Source: Beijerinckiaceae bacterium
GTDB taxonomy: Bacteria; Pseudomonadota; Alphaproteobacteria; Rhizobiales; Beijerinckiaceae
Direction: 5' to 3'
NCBI GenBank assembly: GCA_947475995.1
Contig: CANJNI010000003.1
Location: forward strand, 62,001-126,000
DNA: 64,000 nucleotides
Shown piece by piece: positions 19,175-28,830 of the stretch. The position numbers were made by a program, and so were the translations under genes. How positions within the stretch are numbered: the first letter of the stretch is position 1; the number at the start of each line of letters is the position of its first letter. The notes beneath the pieces were generated by a model. That model was not told where the DNA came from. It worked only from the letters and a program-made list of their open reading frames with translations, and searched no databases.

Positions 19175-19791
19175 TGCCCGAACTCGCGCCCGGCCTTCTT
19201 TATTTCCCGGACTATCTCGACCGCGCTGCGCAGGAAGCGCTGGCGGCGGAGATCCGCGCTCTGGTGAAAGACGCGCCGCTGTTTACGCCCGCGATGCCCC
19301 GCACCGGCAAGCCGTTTTCCGTGCGGATGACCAATTGCGGGCCGCTGGGCTGGGTGTCTGATCGCGAGGGCGGCTATCGCTATCAGGCGACGCATCCGGT
19401 CAGCGGGAAGGAATGGCCGCCGATGCCGCAGCGCCTGCTGCGCGCATGGGAGGACCTTGCCGCCTATCCCGATCCGCCAGAAGCCTGTCTGGTCAATTTC
19501 TACGGACCCGAGGCCCGGATGGGGCTGCATCAGGACCGCGACGAGGCGGATTTCTCCGCCCCGGTCCTGTCCGTCTCGCTGGGGGATTCGTGCCTGTTCC
19601 GCTATGGCGGGCAGGAGCGGTCGGGTCGCACCAGATCGCTCAAGCTGCATTCGGGCGACGTCGTGGTGATCGGCGGCGCATCGCGGCTGTGTTTCCACGG
19701 CGTTGACCGGATCCTGCCCGGTACATCGACGCTGCTGGCGAACGAGGGCCGGATCAACCTGACGCTGCGGCGGGTGACGCGAGCGACTTAG
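19174..19791 (+). CDS. alkB: AlkB-family 2-oxoglutarate/Fe(II)-dependent dioxygenase
   Basis: A 205-residue oxygenase that repairs 1-methyladenine and 3-methylcytosine lesions by oxidative demethylation. The iron ligands are His119 and Asp121 in LHQDRDE and His175 in CFHGVDR, and the 2-oxoglutarate-binding arginines are in INLTLRRV. The substrate-lid region has [22 protein letters not shown] at 19174 overlaps the PAP2 stop as TAATG. It is convergent with grpE, and the two coding regions share four bases. A second alkylation repair gene, the AraC-MGMT fusion, lies 9 kb upstream. Confidence 0.93.
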   Translation: MPELAPGLLYFPDYLDRAAQEALAAEIRALVKDAPLFTPAMPRTGKPFSVRMTNCGPLGWVSDREGGYRYQATHPVSGKEWPPMPQRLLRAWEDLAAYPDPPEACLVNFYGPEARMGLHQDRDEADFSAPVLSVSLGDSCLFRYGGQERSGRTRSLKLHSGDVVVIGGASRLCFHGVDRILPGTSTLLANEGRINLTLRRVTRAT

Positions 19792-20384
19792 GCCTTCGGC
19801 CCGCCGCGCGCGACGCCCACCTTGGCGGGACGCAGGCAGCGTTCGCCGATGGAATAGCCGGCTTCCATCACCTGCACGACCGTGCCGCTGGGAACGCTAG
19901 GGTCCGGCATTTCGAACAGGGCTTCGTGCATGTTGGGGTCGAACTTCTGACCCTGCGGCTCAAGCTTCTTGATGCCATGGCGAGACAAGCGAGACAGGAA
20001 ATCGCGCTCGGTCAGTTCGATGCCCTCGACGATGCTTTTCAGAGGGCCTTCCGCCCCTGCGCGCACATCCACCGGAATGCTTTCTACGGCGCGGCGCAGA
20101 TTGTCGGCAAAAACCAGCATGTCGCGCGCGAAGCTCGTCACCCCGTAGGTCTTGGCGTCGGCGACTTCCTTGTCGGTGCGGCGGCGCAGGTTTTCCATTT
20201 CGGCAAGCGTGCGCAACACGCGGTCCTTCAGGCCCGCATTCTCCTGATAGAGATTTTCGAGTTCCGTGAAAGGCTCGGGCTTGTCGTTCGGCGATTGCGG
20301 CGCGGGCTCAGCGGTGAATGCCGAGGTGTGGGCCTCTCCGGCCGGCGCTCCGGCGTCGGGGCTCTGCTTGTCCTGTTCGGTCAT
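19788..20384 (-). CDS. grpE: Nucleotide exchange factor GrpE
   Basis: A 198-residue co-chaperone that releases ADP from DnaK. An acidic, flexible N-terminus (about 1-40) precedes a long dimerisation helix ([20 protein letters not shown]), and the C-terminal beta domain has [14 protein letters not shown] and [26 protein letters not shown]. In many alphaproteobacteria grpE lies next to hrcA; here hrcA is absent and grpE is alone on the minus strand. A good RpoH-type promoter lies upstream. The coding end overlaps alkB by four bases. Confidence 0.97.
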   Translation of the reverse strand: MTEQDKQSPDAGAPAGEAHTSAFTAEPAPQSPNDKPEPFTELENLYQENAGLKDRVLRTLAEMENLRRRTDKEVADAKTYGVTSFARDMLVFADNLRRAVESIPVDVRAGAEGPLKSIVEGIELTERDFLSRLSRHGIKKLEPQGQKFDPNMHEALFEMPDPSVPSGTVVQVMEAGYSIGERCLRPAKVGVARGGPKA

Positions 20385-20417
20385 GTGTCTTCTTTGGCGT
20401 TCGGCAAGATGATGCCT

Positions 20418-20449
20418 CGCATATCAGGTCGCGGCGGCGAAAAATCAAG
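20418..20449 (-). promoter_or_regulatory. RpoH-type heat-shock promoter of grpE
   Basis: On the minus strand, CTTG (20449-20446) and CTGATATGCG (20427-20418) are 18 bases apart. This fits the alphaproteobacterial CTTG/CYTATNTNNG consensus with one mismatch. It ends 33 bases before the grpE start. Confidence 0.6.
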
Positions 20450-20457
20450 CGTGACGG

Positions 20458-23286
20458 TCAGGCGGACTTCGGCTTGCGGGCCTGTTTCTGGGCCCGCGCC
20501 TCCCCGTCGAAGATTTCCAGCAGCGCCTTGCGGATGACCGCCTGGCGGCGCGGATCGGTGATCTTCAGGCGGGTGAGATCGGTCACATAAAAGGCGTCCA
20601 CGGCCTTTTCGCCGAAGGTCACGACATGCGCCGAGCCGATGTTGAGATTGAGTCGCGAGATGGTCGAGGTGAGGTCGTAGAGAAGTCCCGGCCGGTCGAG
20701 CCCGGAGACTTCCAGCACCGTATACTGGTTGGACAGATTGTTATCGATCGTCACCTCGGGCGCGATCGCGAAAGTCTTTTCGCGTCCGTTGACGGTGACG
20801 TTGCGGGCCTCGACCGCGTCGGTGAGCCTGATCTCGCCGCGCAAAGCCTTCTCGATGCCCTTGGCCACGCGCTCGGCGCGGCGCAATTCGTCCTCGTCCT
20901 GTTCGAAGGCGCGGCTGATGCAGATCGTGTCGAGCGCCAGACCATCCGTGGTGGTGAAGATCTGCGCGTCCACGATGTTCGCGCCCGCCATCGCGCAGGC
21001 GCCGGCGATGATCGACAGAAGCCGCGGATGATCCTGCGCCACCACGGTCAATTCGGTGACGCCGCGGAAGGAATCGGTGGCGACCTCGGTCGCCAGCGAA
21101 CGCACTTCGACTTCGGTGAGGCGCAGAAGCTGCGCATGCTCGATGCGATGCGGCAGATCGACCTTGAGCCAGTAAGCCGGATAGTGCCGCGCCGCATAGG
21201 CGTCGAAATCGGGGTCCGACCACGCGGGCAGCGCGGCGCGGAGTTCTTCCTGCGAATGGCGCACGCGCGACTTGCGGTCGATGGAGGAATGGCCGCCCGC
21301 CAGCACGATTTCGGTTTCCCAGTAGAGCGTGCGCAGCAACTGGCCTTTCCAGCCGTTCCAGACGCCGGGGCCGACCGCACGGATGTCGCAGACGGTGAGG
21401 ACAAGCAACATGCGCAGGCGCTCCAGCGTCTGAACCACATCGGCAAAACCCTGAATGGTCTTGGGATCGGACAGATCGCGGCTCTGCGCAGTGTTGGACA
21501 TCACAAGATGATTGAGAACCAGCCACGCAACCGTTTCGGTTTCGGCTTCAGTCAGACCCAGACGCGGACAGATCTTGCGGGCCACCTCGGCGCCGGCGAT
21601 GGAATGGTCTTCCTTGCGGCCCTTGGCGACATCATGCAGGAACATGGCGATGTAGAGCGCCTTGCGGTTCTGGATCGCCGGCATGACTTCCGCCGAAAGC
21701 GGATGATCTTCCTTCAGATGGCCCTGGTCGATATTCGCCAGAATGCCGATGCCGCGCAGTAGATGCTCGTCCACCGTATAATGGTGATACATGTTGAACT
21801 GCATCATCGCCACGATGCGTCCGAAATCGGGGATGAAGCGGCCCAGCACGCCAGATTCGTTCATTCGACGCAGGATGATTTCAGGCGTGTGGTTCGAACA
21901 GACGATTTCGACGAACAGCCGGTTCGCTTCGGGCGAAGCGCGCAGCTTCGCGTCGATGCGCTTGAGCGACAGCGTCACGAGCCGGATCGCGTCCGGGTGG
22001 ATTTCCAGCCGGTTGCGATCGGCCACCCAGAACAGCTTGATGAGATTGACCGGGTCGCGCTCGAAGGCGTCCACATAGGCGACCGTCAGGCGATCTGTCT
22101 CGATGGCGAAATCGCCATCGAGTTTCGTCGGCTTGCGGCGGCGGATCTGTCCCAGCACCCGGTCCAGAACCGCGCGCGGCTTGGCCTGTCGTTCCTCCAG
22201 CGCCGCACACAGGATGGCGGTGAGATCGCCGACATCCTTGGCGACGAGGAAGTAGTGCTTCATGAAGCGTTCGACGTCCGACAGGCCCGCATGGGTCACA
22301 TAGCCAAGACGCGCCGCAATGCCGCGCTGCTGGTCAAACGACAGACGTTCTTCGGCGCGCCCGGTGGTGAAATGAAGATGGCAGCGCACGCGCCACAGGA
22401 ATTCTTCGCAGCGACGAAACGTCTGCAATTCCTTGGTGGTGAAAAGGCCCGGCTTCACCAATTCCTGCACGTCGTCGACGCGGTAGACATATTTGGCGAT
22501 CCAGAACAGCGTATTCAGATCGCGCAGGCCGCCCTTGCCTTCCTTGACGTTGGGTTCGACCAGATAACGCGATGATCCGGCGCGCGCGATGCGCGTGTCG
22601 CGCTCGGCGAGTTTGGCCTGCACATATTCGCGCGCGCTCTTCGCCACGATTTCCTTGTCAAAGCGCGTGCGCATCTCGTCGAACAGCGCACGGTCTCCGA
22701 ACAGAAAGCGGCCTTCGAGCATGGCGGTGCGCACGGTCATGTCGGCCTGCGCCTGACGGATGCATTCATCGACCGAGCGCGTGGAGTGGCCGACCTTCTG
22801 GCGAAGATCCCACAACACGTAAAGCATCGCCTCGACGACGCTCTCGCTCCATGGCGTCTTCTTGTAGGGCAGCAGGAACAGCAGATCGATATCGGAGCCG
22901 GGCGCAAGCGTGCCGCGCCCATAGCCGCCGACAGCCACGACGGACAGACGTTCGCCCGAAGAAGGATTATCGGAGGGATAGACGTAGGTGGTCACATAAG
23001 TGTGGATCGAGCGGATCAGTTCGTCTTCGAGAAAGGCGAGCTCGTGGGCGCAATCGAGGCCCTTGCCCTGCGCTTCCAGCCGGGCGCGGGCGAGATCGCG
23101 TCCATCGCCGAGCGCAGTGCGGAAGCGCTCCACCACCGCCTTGCGAAACTCGGTGGCGTTCGATCCCAAGCTGCCGTGCAGGGCGCGGATATCGGCGTCG
23201 AGCCGCGCGCGGTCGATGATCGCATCGGTGGGGGCCGTGGATTTTTGGCGGCTGCGCGGAGCGGGTGCGAGAGTGGCGAGAGTCAT
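20458..23286 (-). CDS. glnD: Bifunctional [protein-PII] uridylyltransferase/uridylyl-removing enzyme
   Basis: A 942-residue nitrogen-status sensor. It uridylylates PII protein when glutamine is low and removes UMP when glutamine is high. The nucleotidyltransferase core has LAPGSDIDLLFLLPYKKTP near residue 110; the HD hydrolase domain has MFLHDVAKGRKEDHS near 500; two ACT domains follow (ELTVVAQDHPRLLSIIAG and LEVSGLDRPGLLYDLTS), which bind glutamine. ATG at 23286 follows AAAGGG; an ATG seven codons earlier is a weaker choice. It is transcribed alone, 73 bases upstream of grpE on the same strand. Confidence 0.97.
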   Translation of the reverse strand: MTLATLAPAPRSRQKSTAPTDAIIDRARLDADIRALHGSLGSNATEFRKAVVERFRTALGDGRDLARARLEAQGKGLDCAHELAFLEDELIRSIHTYVTTYVYPSDNPSSGERLSVVAVGGYGRGTLAPGSDIDLLFLLPYKKTPWSESVVEAMLYVLWDLRQKVGHSTRSVDECIRQAQADMTVRTAMLEGRFLFGDRALFDEMRTRFDKEIVAKSAREYVQAKLAERDTRIARAGSSRYLVEPNVKEGKGGLRDLNTLFWIAKYVYRVDDVQELVKPGLFTTKELQTFRRCEEFLWRVRCHLHFTTGRAEERLSFDQQRGIAARLGYVTHAGLSDVERFMKHYFLVAKDVGDLTAILCAALEERQAKPRAVLDRVLGQIRRRKPTKLDGDFAIETDRLTVAYVDAFERDPVNLIKLFWVADRNRLEIHPDAIRLVTLSLKRIDAKLRASPEANRLFVEIVCSNHTPEIILRRMNESGVLGRFIPDFGRIVAMMQFNMYHHYTVDEHLLRGIGILANIDQGHLKEDHPLSAEVMPAIQNRKALYIAMFLHDVAKGRKEDHSIAGAEVARKICPRLGLTEAETETVAWLVLNHLVMSNTAQSRDLSDPKTIQGFADVVQTLERLRMLLVLTVCDIRAVGPGVWNGWKGQLLRTLYWETEIVLAGGHSSIDRKSRVRHSQEELRAALPAWSDPDFDAYAARHYPAYWLKVDLPHRIEHAQLLRLTEVEVRSLATEVATDSFRGVTELTVVAQDHPRLLSIIAGACAMAGANIVDAQIFTTTDGLALDTICISRAFEQDEDELRRAERVAKGIEKALRGEIRLTDAVEARNVTVNGREKTFAIAPEVTIDNNLSNQYTVLEVSGLDRPGLLYDLTSTISRLNLNIGSAHVVTFGEKAVDAFYVTDLTRLKITDPRRQAVIRKALLEIFDGEARAQKQARKPKSA

Positions 23287-23346
23287 GCGCCCTTTTATCA
23301 CATCCAACTAAAGAAATGTGCTGCCCGTTCTTTAGGCAAACACTCC

Positions 23347-24585
23347 TCAGCGGCAGTCGATCCGCCGTCCGGCGAGACCGCATTCGACCAGCGTCTTGCC
23401 GTCATAGGAGCGGGCGGCGATCCGCCAGCCATCGTCAGCGCCGCGCTCCAGCATCGCATAGCCGAATACGCCCGACGCGCCGCGTCCCTCCCGGATGGTC
23501 AGTCCATGAACCGACAGGCCGGCCGGCTGGTTCGAGGCCGTGAGATGCAACTCGTTGCCGCCGTTGCCGGAAACGACCTGAACCGGGTGCGGCTCGGCAA
23601 AGTCCAGAATCTGGAACGTGTGCAGGTGCCCCGCCAGCAAGAGGTCCACACGGTCGGGAATGGCCGGACTGGCGGCCGCCAGGGTCGCATTGCCGCCGAC
23701 CGCAATGTTGAGCAGGCGGGCCGCGACGGAGCGGATCGGCCGGTGCGCGGCGATCCAGATGGGTCCGGCCGGCGCGAGGCGCGCCATGCTGTCGAACTGG
23801 GTCCGATAGCGCGCCGCCTGCTCCGCATTGATGCGGACTTCGCCGGCCGTCGATGTGTCCATCACGAAGAGCGTCACGCCGCCCAGATCGACCGGAAAAG
23901 GTTCGCCGAGGCCCAGACAGCCCGTGGCGGACCGGAACGGATAGGGGTCGAGCGCCCTGCTCCAGCCCTTGCCGCCGCGCCCGCATTCCTCATGATTGCC
24001 CCGCACCATGACCCAGGGGGCGGCTTTCAGGAGCGGCCGGGCGGGGTCGAAGAAATCGGCCGTCCAGACCTTCCAGGTGTCGCCGTAGGGGGAATCCTTG
24101 CAGCCCTTGTCGGCCAGCGGGCAGGCGCGTTCGCGATAATGAAAGTCGCCGACATGAATCACGAGGTCCGGCACGTCGCGCGCAGCCGCAATCGACCCGT
24201 CGGCAAATGGCCAGGCGTGCGGATCGTTGCAGGCCTGCGCCTGCAGGTTGCTGATGCGGCAGCCGGTGTCGCCGATCAGAAGGATTTTTTGCGGACGGGC
24301 TTTCGGCAGCGGCAGCGACTCGCCGCCGACCGACGCCGACTTCGCGCCCCCCGGCAGGGAGACCGCGCAAACCCGGACCGGAAAGTCCGGGCCCGGGGCG
24401 GAGCGTTCGCGCAGCGCAAGCGTCTTCCCGTCCACTTCAGCAGACGGGCAGGTCGCCGCGCCGGTCGCAACACGAATTTCCGCGCCTTCAACGCCGTATT
24501 GCACCCAGCGCTCGTCGGCCAGCGAGGCCGGCAACCAGACAAGGAGCGCAAGGGCCGCGAGGGCCGGAGACAGAAAGATTTTCAG
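23347..24585 (-). CDS. Secreted metallophosphoesterase, probable CTG start
   Basis: A calcineurin-type phosphoesterase of about 412 residues. Metal-binding motifs in order are LLIGDTG, VIHVGDFHYRE, MVRGNHEECG and the LLLAGHLHTFQ histidines. The nearest standard start (TTG at 24534) lies inside a typical signal peptide. In the same frame upstream, starting with CTG at 24585, the residues LKIFLSPALAALALLVWLPA form the charged and hydrophobic parts of a signal peptide ending SLA-DE. No ATG, GTG or TTG lies between that CTG and the upstream stop. The gene follows the gshB stop with a single base between, so translation is likely coupled. Substrate unknown. Confidence 0.82.
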   Translation of the reverse strand: MKIFLSPALAALALLVWLPASLADERWVQYGVEGAEIRVATGAATCPSAEVDGKTLALRERSAPGPDFPVRVCAVSLPGGAKSASVGGESLPLPKARPQKILLIGDTGCRISNLQAQACNDPHAWPFADGSIAAARDVPDLVIHVGDFHYRERACPLADKGCKDSPYGDTWKVWTADFFDPARPLLKAAPWVMVRGNHEECGRGGKGWSRALDPYPFRSATGCLGLGEPFPVDLGGVTLFVMDTSTAGEVRINAEQAARYRTQFDSMARLAPAGPIWIAAHRPIRSVAARLLNIAVGGNATLAAASPAIPDRVDLLLAGHLHTFQILDFAEPHPVQVVSGNGGNELHLTASNQPAGLSVHGLTIREGRGASGVFGYAMLERGADDGWRIAARSYDGKTLVECGLAGRRIDCR

Positions 24586-24586
24586 C

Positions 24587-25531
24587 CTATTTCCCGACCT
24601 TGGATTCGATCGAGTCCCAGATGGCGGCGGCGAGATCGGGGCCGCCCAGCTTCTTGATCGCCCGCACGCCGGTCGGCGAGGTGACGTTGATCTCGGTCAG
24701 GTTGCCATCAATCACGTCGATGCCGACGAAAATGAGGCCGCGCTTTTTCAGTTCCGGACCGATCGTGGCGCAAATTTCCTTTTCGCGCGGCGTGAGGTCA
24801 GTCGCCCGCGCAGCGCCGCCGCGCACCATGTTGGAGCGGATGTCGTTTTCGGCCGGGACGCGGTTGACCGCGCCAGCCGCCTCGCCGTCCACCAGAATGA
24901 TGCGCTTGTCGCCCTGCGTAACCTGCGGCAGGAAGCGCTGGATGACCCAGGGCTCGCGGAATGTCGCCGTGAAAAGGTCGAACAGCGAACCGAAGTTCGG
25001 ATCAGTGCGGCCGATCTTGAAGACAGCCGCGCCGCCGTTGCCGTAAAGCGGCTTCATCACCACGTCGCCATGCTCTGCCCGGAAGGCTTCGATGAGCGCC
25101 TTGTCGCGGCTGACGAGAGTCGGCGGCATGAGCTGCGGATAGTTCATGACCATCAGCTTCTCGGGAGCATTGCGGACGCTCGAAGGATTGTTCACCACCA
25201 GCGTCTTCGGGTGAATGCGCTCCAGCAAATGCGTGGTGGTGATGTAGGCAAGGTCGAAAGGCGGGTCCTGCCGAAGCAGCACCACATCGACCTTCGACAG
25301 ATCGGTCAGTTCTGCGTCGCCCAGCGTGAAGTGGTCTCCGGCCACGTCGCGCACCGAGAGCGGGCGGGTTTCGGCGATGATCCTGTCGCCTCGCATCGAA
25401 AGCCGGTCGGGCGTGTAATAGCGGATCGAATGGCCCCTGCCCTGCGCTTCCAGCAGAAGCGCGAAGGTGGAATCGCCCGCGATATTGATCTTCTCGATCG
25501 GGTCCATCTGGACGGCAACCGTCAGTCCCAT
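24587..25531 (-). CDS. gshB: Glutathione synthetase
   Basis: A 314-residue ATP-grasp enzyme joining gamma-glutamylcysteine and glycine. Seen are the N-terminal [19 protein letters not shown] motif, [19 protein letters not shown], the ATP-binding [17 protein letters not shown] loop, and the metal/ATP site [19 protein letters not shown] near the C-terminus. The length is typical. It is followed after one base by a secreted metallophosphoesterase on the same strand. Its promoter should lie in the 157-base gap shared with the divergent chemoreceptor gene. A gamma-glutamyltransferase that could use glutathione lies 11 kb away. Confidence 0.97.
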   Translation of the reverse strand: MGLTVAVQMDPIEKINIAGDSTFALLLEAQGRGHSIRYYTPDRLSMRGDRIIAETRPLSVRDVAGDHFTLGDAELTDLSKVDVVLLRQDPPFDLAYITTTHLLERIHPKTLVVNNPSSVRNAPEKLMVMNYPQLMPPTLVSRDKALIEAFRAEHGDVVMKPLYGNGGAAVFKIGRTDPNFGSLFDLFTATFREPWVIQRFLPQVTQGDKRIILVDGEAAGAVNRVPAENDIRSNMVRGGAARATDLTPREKEICATIGPELKKRGLIFVGIDVIDGNLTEINVTSPTGVRAIKKLGGPDLAAAIWDSIESKVGK

Positions 25532-25624
25532 GTGGGGTTCCTTTGCGTCAGCCGCGACCGGCAGGCCGCCCAGTGGGGTAAGCCAGCCAACGGATCGACG
25601 TCAACCTTTCGGGATTCCGGTTCG

Positions 25625-25639
25625 TTAACTCTAATTGAA
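25625..25639 (+). promoter_or_regulatory. CtrA-like box upstream of the chemoreceptor gene
   Basis: TTAA, seven bases and TGAA (25625-25639) match the CtrA consensus TTAA-N7-TTAA at seven of eight fixed positions. It lies 50 bases before the receptor start, with a possible -10 sequence TATAAG at 25651. CtrA commonly controls motility and chemotaxis genes in alphaproteobacteria. Confidence 0.4.
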
Positions 25640-25688
25640 CGCGCGCCACTTATAAGACGGAGTCCATATCCGGGTTCAGGATCGAATT

Positions 25689-27011
25689 ATGCGGGCTTTC
25701 TCCATCGCGAGCGGTTTGGTGTTCCGCCAGGCCCTGTTCGTCGGCGTCATCGTCGTCCTGGGGATCGCCTCCATGTTCGGCGCGACCGGCGTCCGGGATC
25801 TGGCCAACGAATTGATGAGCGCCCCGCCGGACCAGATGCACCGGCTGGCCGTGGAGCTCGCCGGGTCCGCCGACACAATGGCCCGCTGGCTGATCTTCGG
25901 GACAGGCTTCGCGTGTTTCCTCATCCTGGGCGTCTCCATGCCGGTGATGCACCGGTCGCTGTCGCAGCCGATCAATCGCCTCGCCCACCAGATGACGGAG
26001 CTGGCGGCCGGAAACCTCGACGTCCAGATCGTCGATTCCGAGCGGCGCGACGAGATCGGCGCCATTGCGCGCGCCCTCGGGGTACTCCGCGACGCCGTGC
26101 GCCACAATAACGAGCTGATGATCGAGCTGAAGGCCCGCGACGACCGCGAGGCGCGACTGCTGCGCGACGCCTCGATCCGCGCCCATGTGGAAGAATTCAG
26201 CCAGGAACTCGACACCACCACAGCCCAGCTGGGAGACATGACCAGACGGATGTCGAAGGCCTCGGATGTGATGATCGTGGCGGCGCGCCGAGCCACGGAA
26301 GGCTCGACCCACGCCAAGGAAGCCTCGACCGACGCCGCCAACAACGTGTCCTCGGTGGCGATGGCCTCCGAGCAACTGCTGGCCTCCATCGAGGAGATCA
26401 ACCGGCAGGTCGTGCAATCCACCACCGTGGTGCAGAAGGCGGTTTCGACCGCCGAACAATCGTCCAGCGGAATGGCCCAGCTTTCCTCGGCGGCCCGCCG
26501 GGTGGGCGATGTGGTCAGCTCGATTTCCCGCATTGCGGCCCAGACCAACCTGCTGGCCCTGAACGCCACCATCGAGGCGGCGCGCGCCGGAGAGGCGGGA
26601 CGCGGCTTCGCGGTCGTGGCCCAGGAGGTGAAGAACCTCGCCACGCAGACCGCCAAGGCCACACAGGACATCGCCGACCAGATCAGCGAGATGCAGCGCG
26701 CGACCGACATGTCGGTCGAGGCCATTGAGACGATCCGTCACAAGATCATCGAAGTGGAGCACATCACGACGATCATTGCTTCGGCCGTTCACGAACAGGG
26801 GGCGTCCACGCAGGAGATCGCCCGCAACGTCCGCTCGGCGGCTTCCGGCACGACCAGCATGTCCGAACACGTGGAAAACGTCGAAGCCGCCGTGATGGAA
26901 ACCGGCACGAACGTAGAATCCGTCGTAGAACTCGCCCACAAGCTGGACGCCATGGCGGCCCGCATGCGCAGCCGCGTCGAGGCATTTACCAAGGTGTTGA
27001 CCGCCGGCTAG
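25689..27011 (+). CDS. Methyl-accepting chemotaxis protein
   Basis: A 440-residue receptor with transmembrane helices at about 12-32 and 67-87, enclosing a periplasmic loop of only some 34 residues, so it lacks a normal ligand-binding domain. A HAMP domain (88-140) and a long signalling coiled coil follow, with the conserved hairpin tip [20 protein letters not shown] near 285-305 and [13 protein letters not shown] after it. There is no CheR/CheB-binding pentapeptide at the C-terminus. It probably senses a membrane or intracellular state or works through partner proteins. No che genes are nearby. Confidence 0.92.
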   Translation: MRAFSIASGLVFRQALFVGVIVVLGIASMFGATGVRDLANELMSAPPDQMHRLAVELAGSADTMARWLIFGTGFACFLILGVSMPVMHRSLSQPINRLAHQMTELAAGNLDVQIVDSERRDEIGAIARALGVLRDAVRHNNELMIELKARDDREARLLRDASIRAHVEEFSQELDTTTAQLGDMTRRMSKASDVMIVAARRATEGSTHAKEASTDAANNVSSVAMASEQLLASIEEINRQVVQSTTVVQKAVSTAEQSSSGMAQLSSAARRVGDVVSSISRIAAQTNLLALNATIEAARAGEAGRGFAVVAQEVKNLATQTAKATQDIADQISEMQRATDMSVEAIETIRHKIIEVEHITTIIASAVHEQGASTQEIARNVRSAASGTTSMSEHVENVEAAVMETGTNVESVVELAHKLDAMAARMRSRVEAFTKVLTAG

Positions 27012-27495
27012 GCGTTTCCGCAGGGTCTGTCCCTAATAATGTGGGCCAGACCGCTGAACTTGTTCGATCCCGGGGTTAAAAAAAGGCGGCTCGCTCAAAA
27101 ATTGGGAAGCACGGAGCGGCGCCGACAGCGCAACTGGACTCATTTCTGCTGCAATTGAACAAAATGTCGCCATTCCGGTTCTATGCCGCCACATTCACGG
27201 TCAATTATAGTTCCGCAATAAACATCCAAATTCAATGTTTTTATCCACGGCTGCACGGCGTCCTTCTTATCAAAGCGGAGTCGGGGCGCCGACCATTATC
27301 GGAAAGCAGCATGGTTAACATAATGAAAAACAGAGCGTATTCTGTGCCATGAGCCACTCTGCTGCAGTGTTGCTGTGCCCTGCAGGCAACAGGGGGCGGA
27401 AAGGATTCAAAACCCCGGTCGGGATTGTGGCAGCGGCGGTTGAAATTTGTTTCCGCTGATGTTAAACAACTGGAATGGATAGGGTGAATCATCTC
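27012..27495. other. Gene-free AT-rich stretch upstream of the barrel protein gene
   Basis: This 484-base gap has several A/T runs unlike the GC-rich genes on both sides. A 65-codon frame at 27155-27352 has no ribosome-binding site or recognisable features and is not called. A small inverted repeat, ACAGA at 27330-27334 and TCTGT at 27341-27345, is visible. The stretch probably holds the promoter and a long leader for the barrel gene. Confidence 0.5.
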
Positions 27496-28755
27496 ATGGT
27501 CTCAAGTCATTTTCTCGCGAAGAGGGGCTCTGCCGTCTCTCTGGGCGCACTCGCAATTGCTGCGGGTTTTGCAAATTTGCCTGCTTTCGCGGCTGATGTG
27601 GAGCCTTCGGGCGCCCCGGTTGCGGTGCTCGAACGTGTTCGTTCGCAGAACGATACCGGAGGGGTGCGGTCGGGCGCCTTTATCTTCACGCCCTACCTGA
27701 TCGGCAAGGTGGCGTTTGACGATAACGTCTACGGTGCGCGTGTGCGCCGGTCGGATACCATCTTCAGCGTGACTCCCGGCCTCCAGTTCAAGTCCGACTG
27801 GTCACGGCACTCGCTGGAAGGCGAGTTCGCGATCGACGCCATCAAGTATGCCCGCCAGTCCAAGCTCGATCACATCAACGCGCGCATTGGCGGCGTCGGC
27901 AAGTTCGAACTCGGCAGCTCGTCCAACATCGTCATCGAATCCCGCTTCGTGCGCTCCGCCGATACAGTGCCGACCACCGGCGCGGCGAGCCCGGACGGTC
28001 CGATCGTGAACAACACGCTGGTGGAAGGCGCAACCTTCAACACGCGATTCAACCGGTTCGTCTGGTCGGCCGGCGTGAACTGGTCCTGGAGCAATTACGA
28101 AAACGCGAAGAGCTTCGGCGTTCCGGTCGATCAGTCCTTCCGCAACGGCGCGGTCACGACCTTCACGGAGCGTCTGGGCTACGAGATCTCGCCGTCCACG
28201 ACGGTGTTCATCCAGCCGCAGTACAATATCCGCCGCTACAAGAACTCGGCCTATAATTCGGAAGGCTATCGCATCTACGGCGGTCTCTCCACCGAGATGA
28301 CCCGACTGGTGCGCGGCGAAGTCTACGGCGGTTACCTGTTCCAGGACTTCGCCAGCCCGGCGATTCCGAACGTCAGCAGCTACGGCTTCGGCGGCCGCAT
28401 CATCTGGTATCCGATGGAACGCCTGACGGTGAACCTCAATGCCAACCGCGACATCGGCGATCCGTCGGCGCTGGGCGCTCCGGCCTCGGTCAACACGTCA
28501 TTCGGCGTGCAGGCGGATTACGAGATCTATCACAATCTCGTCTGGAGCGTCGGCAGCACCTATTCGATCGCCAAATATACCGCCCCGTCCTACACGGACT
28601 ATACTTACGGGGCGAATACCGGTCTGACCTATTACATCAACCGGAACATTTCGGCGGTTGCGACCTGGAACCGCACGTGGCGCGAGAATGCGTTCATCTT
28701 CGCCAACAACTACAATCGCAACCAGATTGCGGTGGGCCTGCGCGGCCAGTTCTGA
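27496..28755 (+). CDS. Outer-membrane beta-barrel protein
   Basis: A 419-residue exported protein. The signal peptide covers about residues 1-33 (LGALAIAAGFANLPAFA-AD). The rest alternates short amphipathic strands and ends with aromatic phenylalanine (IAVGLRGQF), as barrel proteins do. Strand-like segments such as FIFTPYLIGKVAFDDNVYG, FVWSAGVNWSWSNYE and GLTYYINRNISAVATW match the BBP2-type outer-membrane barrel group, often linked to exopolysaccharide or adhesion. ATG at 27496 follows AGGGTGA; an ATG seven codons earlier is possible. A strong terminator follows. Confidence 0.82.
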   Translation: MVSSHFLAKRGSAVSLGALAIAAGFANLPAFAADVEPSGAPVAVLERVRSQNDTGGVRSGAFIFTPYLIGKVAFDDNVYGARVRRSDTIFSVTPGLQFKSDWSRHSLEGEFAIDAIKYARQSKLDHINARIGGVGKFELGSSSNIVIESRFVRSADTVPTTGAASPDGPIVNNTLVEGATFNTRFNRFVWSAGVNWSWSNYENAKSFGVPVDQSFRNGAVTTFTERLGYEISPSTTVFIQPQYNIRRYKNSAYNSEGYRIYGGLSTEMTRLVRGEVYGGYLFQDFASPAIPNVSSYGFGGRIIWYPMERLTVNLNANRDIGDPSALGAPASVNTSFGVQADYEIYHNLVWSVGSTYSIAKYTAPSYTDYTYGANTGLTYYINRNISAVATWNRTWRENAFIFANNYNRNQIAVGLRGQF

Positions 28756-28778
28756 TCGCTCTGATCAAGCCAAACAGA

Positions 28779-28807
28779 AAAAAGGCCGGGGGTTTCCCCG
28801 GCCTTTT
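28779..28807 (+). terminator. Intrinsic terminator after the barrel gene
   Basis: A-rich AAAAGGCCGGGG pairs with CCCCGGCCTTTT around a short loop. The stem is followed by further T residues. The A-rich and T-rich flanks make it able to work in both directions, so it could also serve the convergent universal stress gene. Confidence 0.85.
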
Positions 28808-28830
28808 CCTTTTGGGCGACGCCAGTCCGG

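Noticed and set aside
27155-27352. 65-codon frame in the gap before the barrel gene
   Set aside because: No ribosome-binding site, no domain or membrane helix, and AT-rich leader composition.
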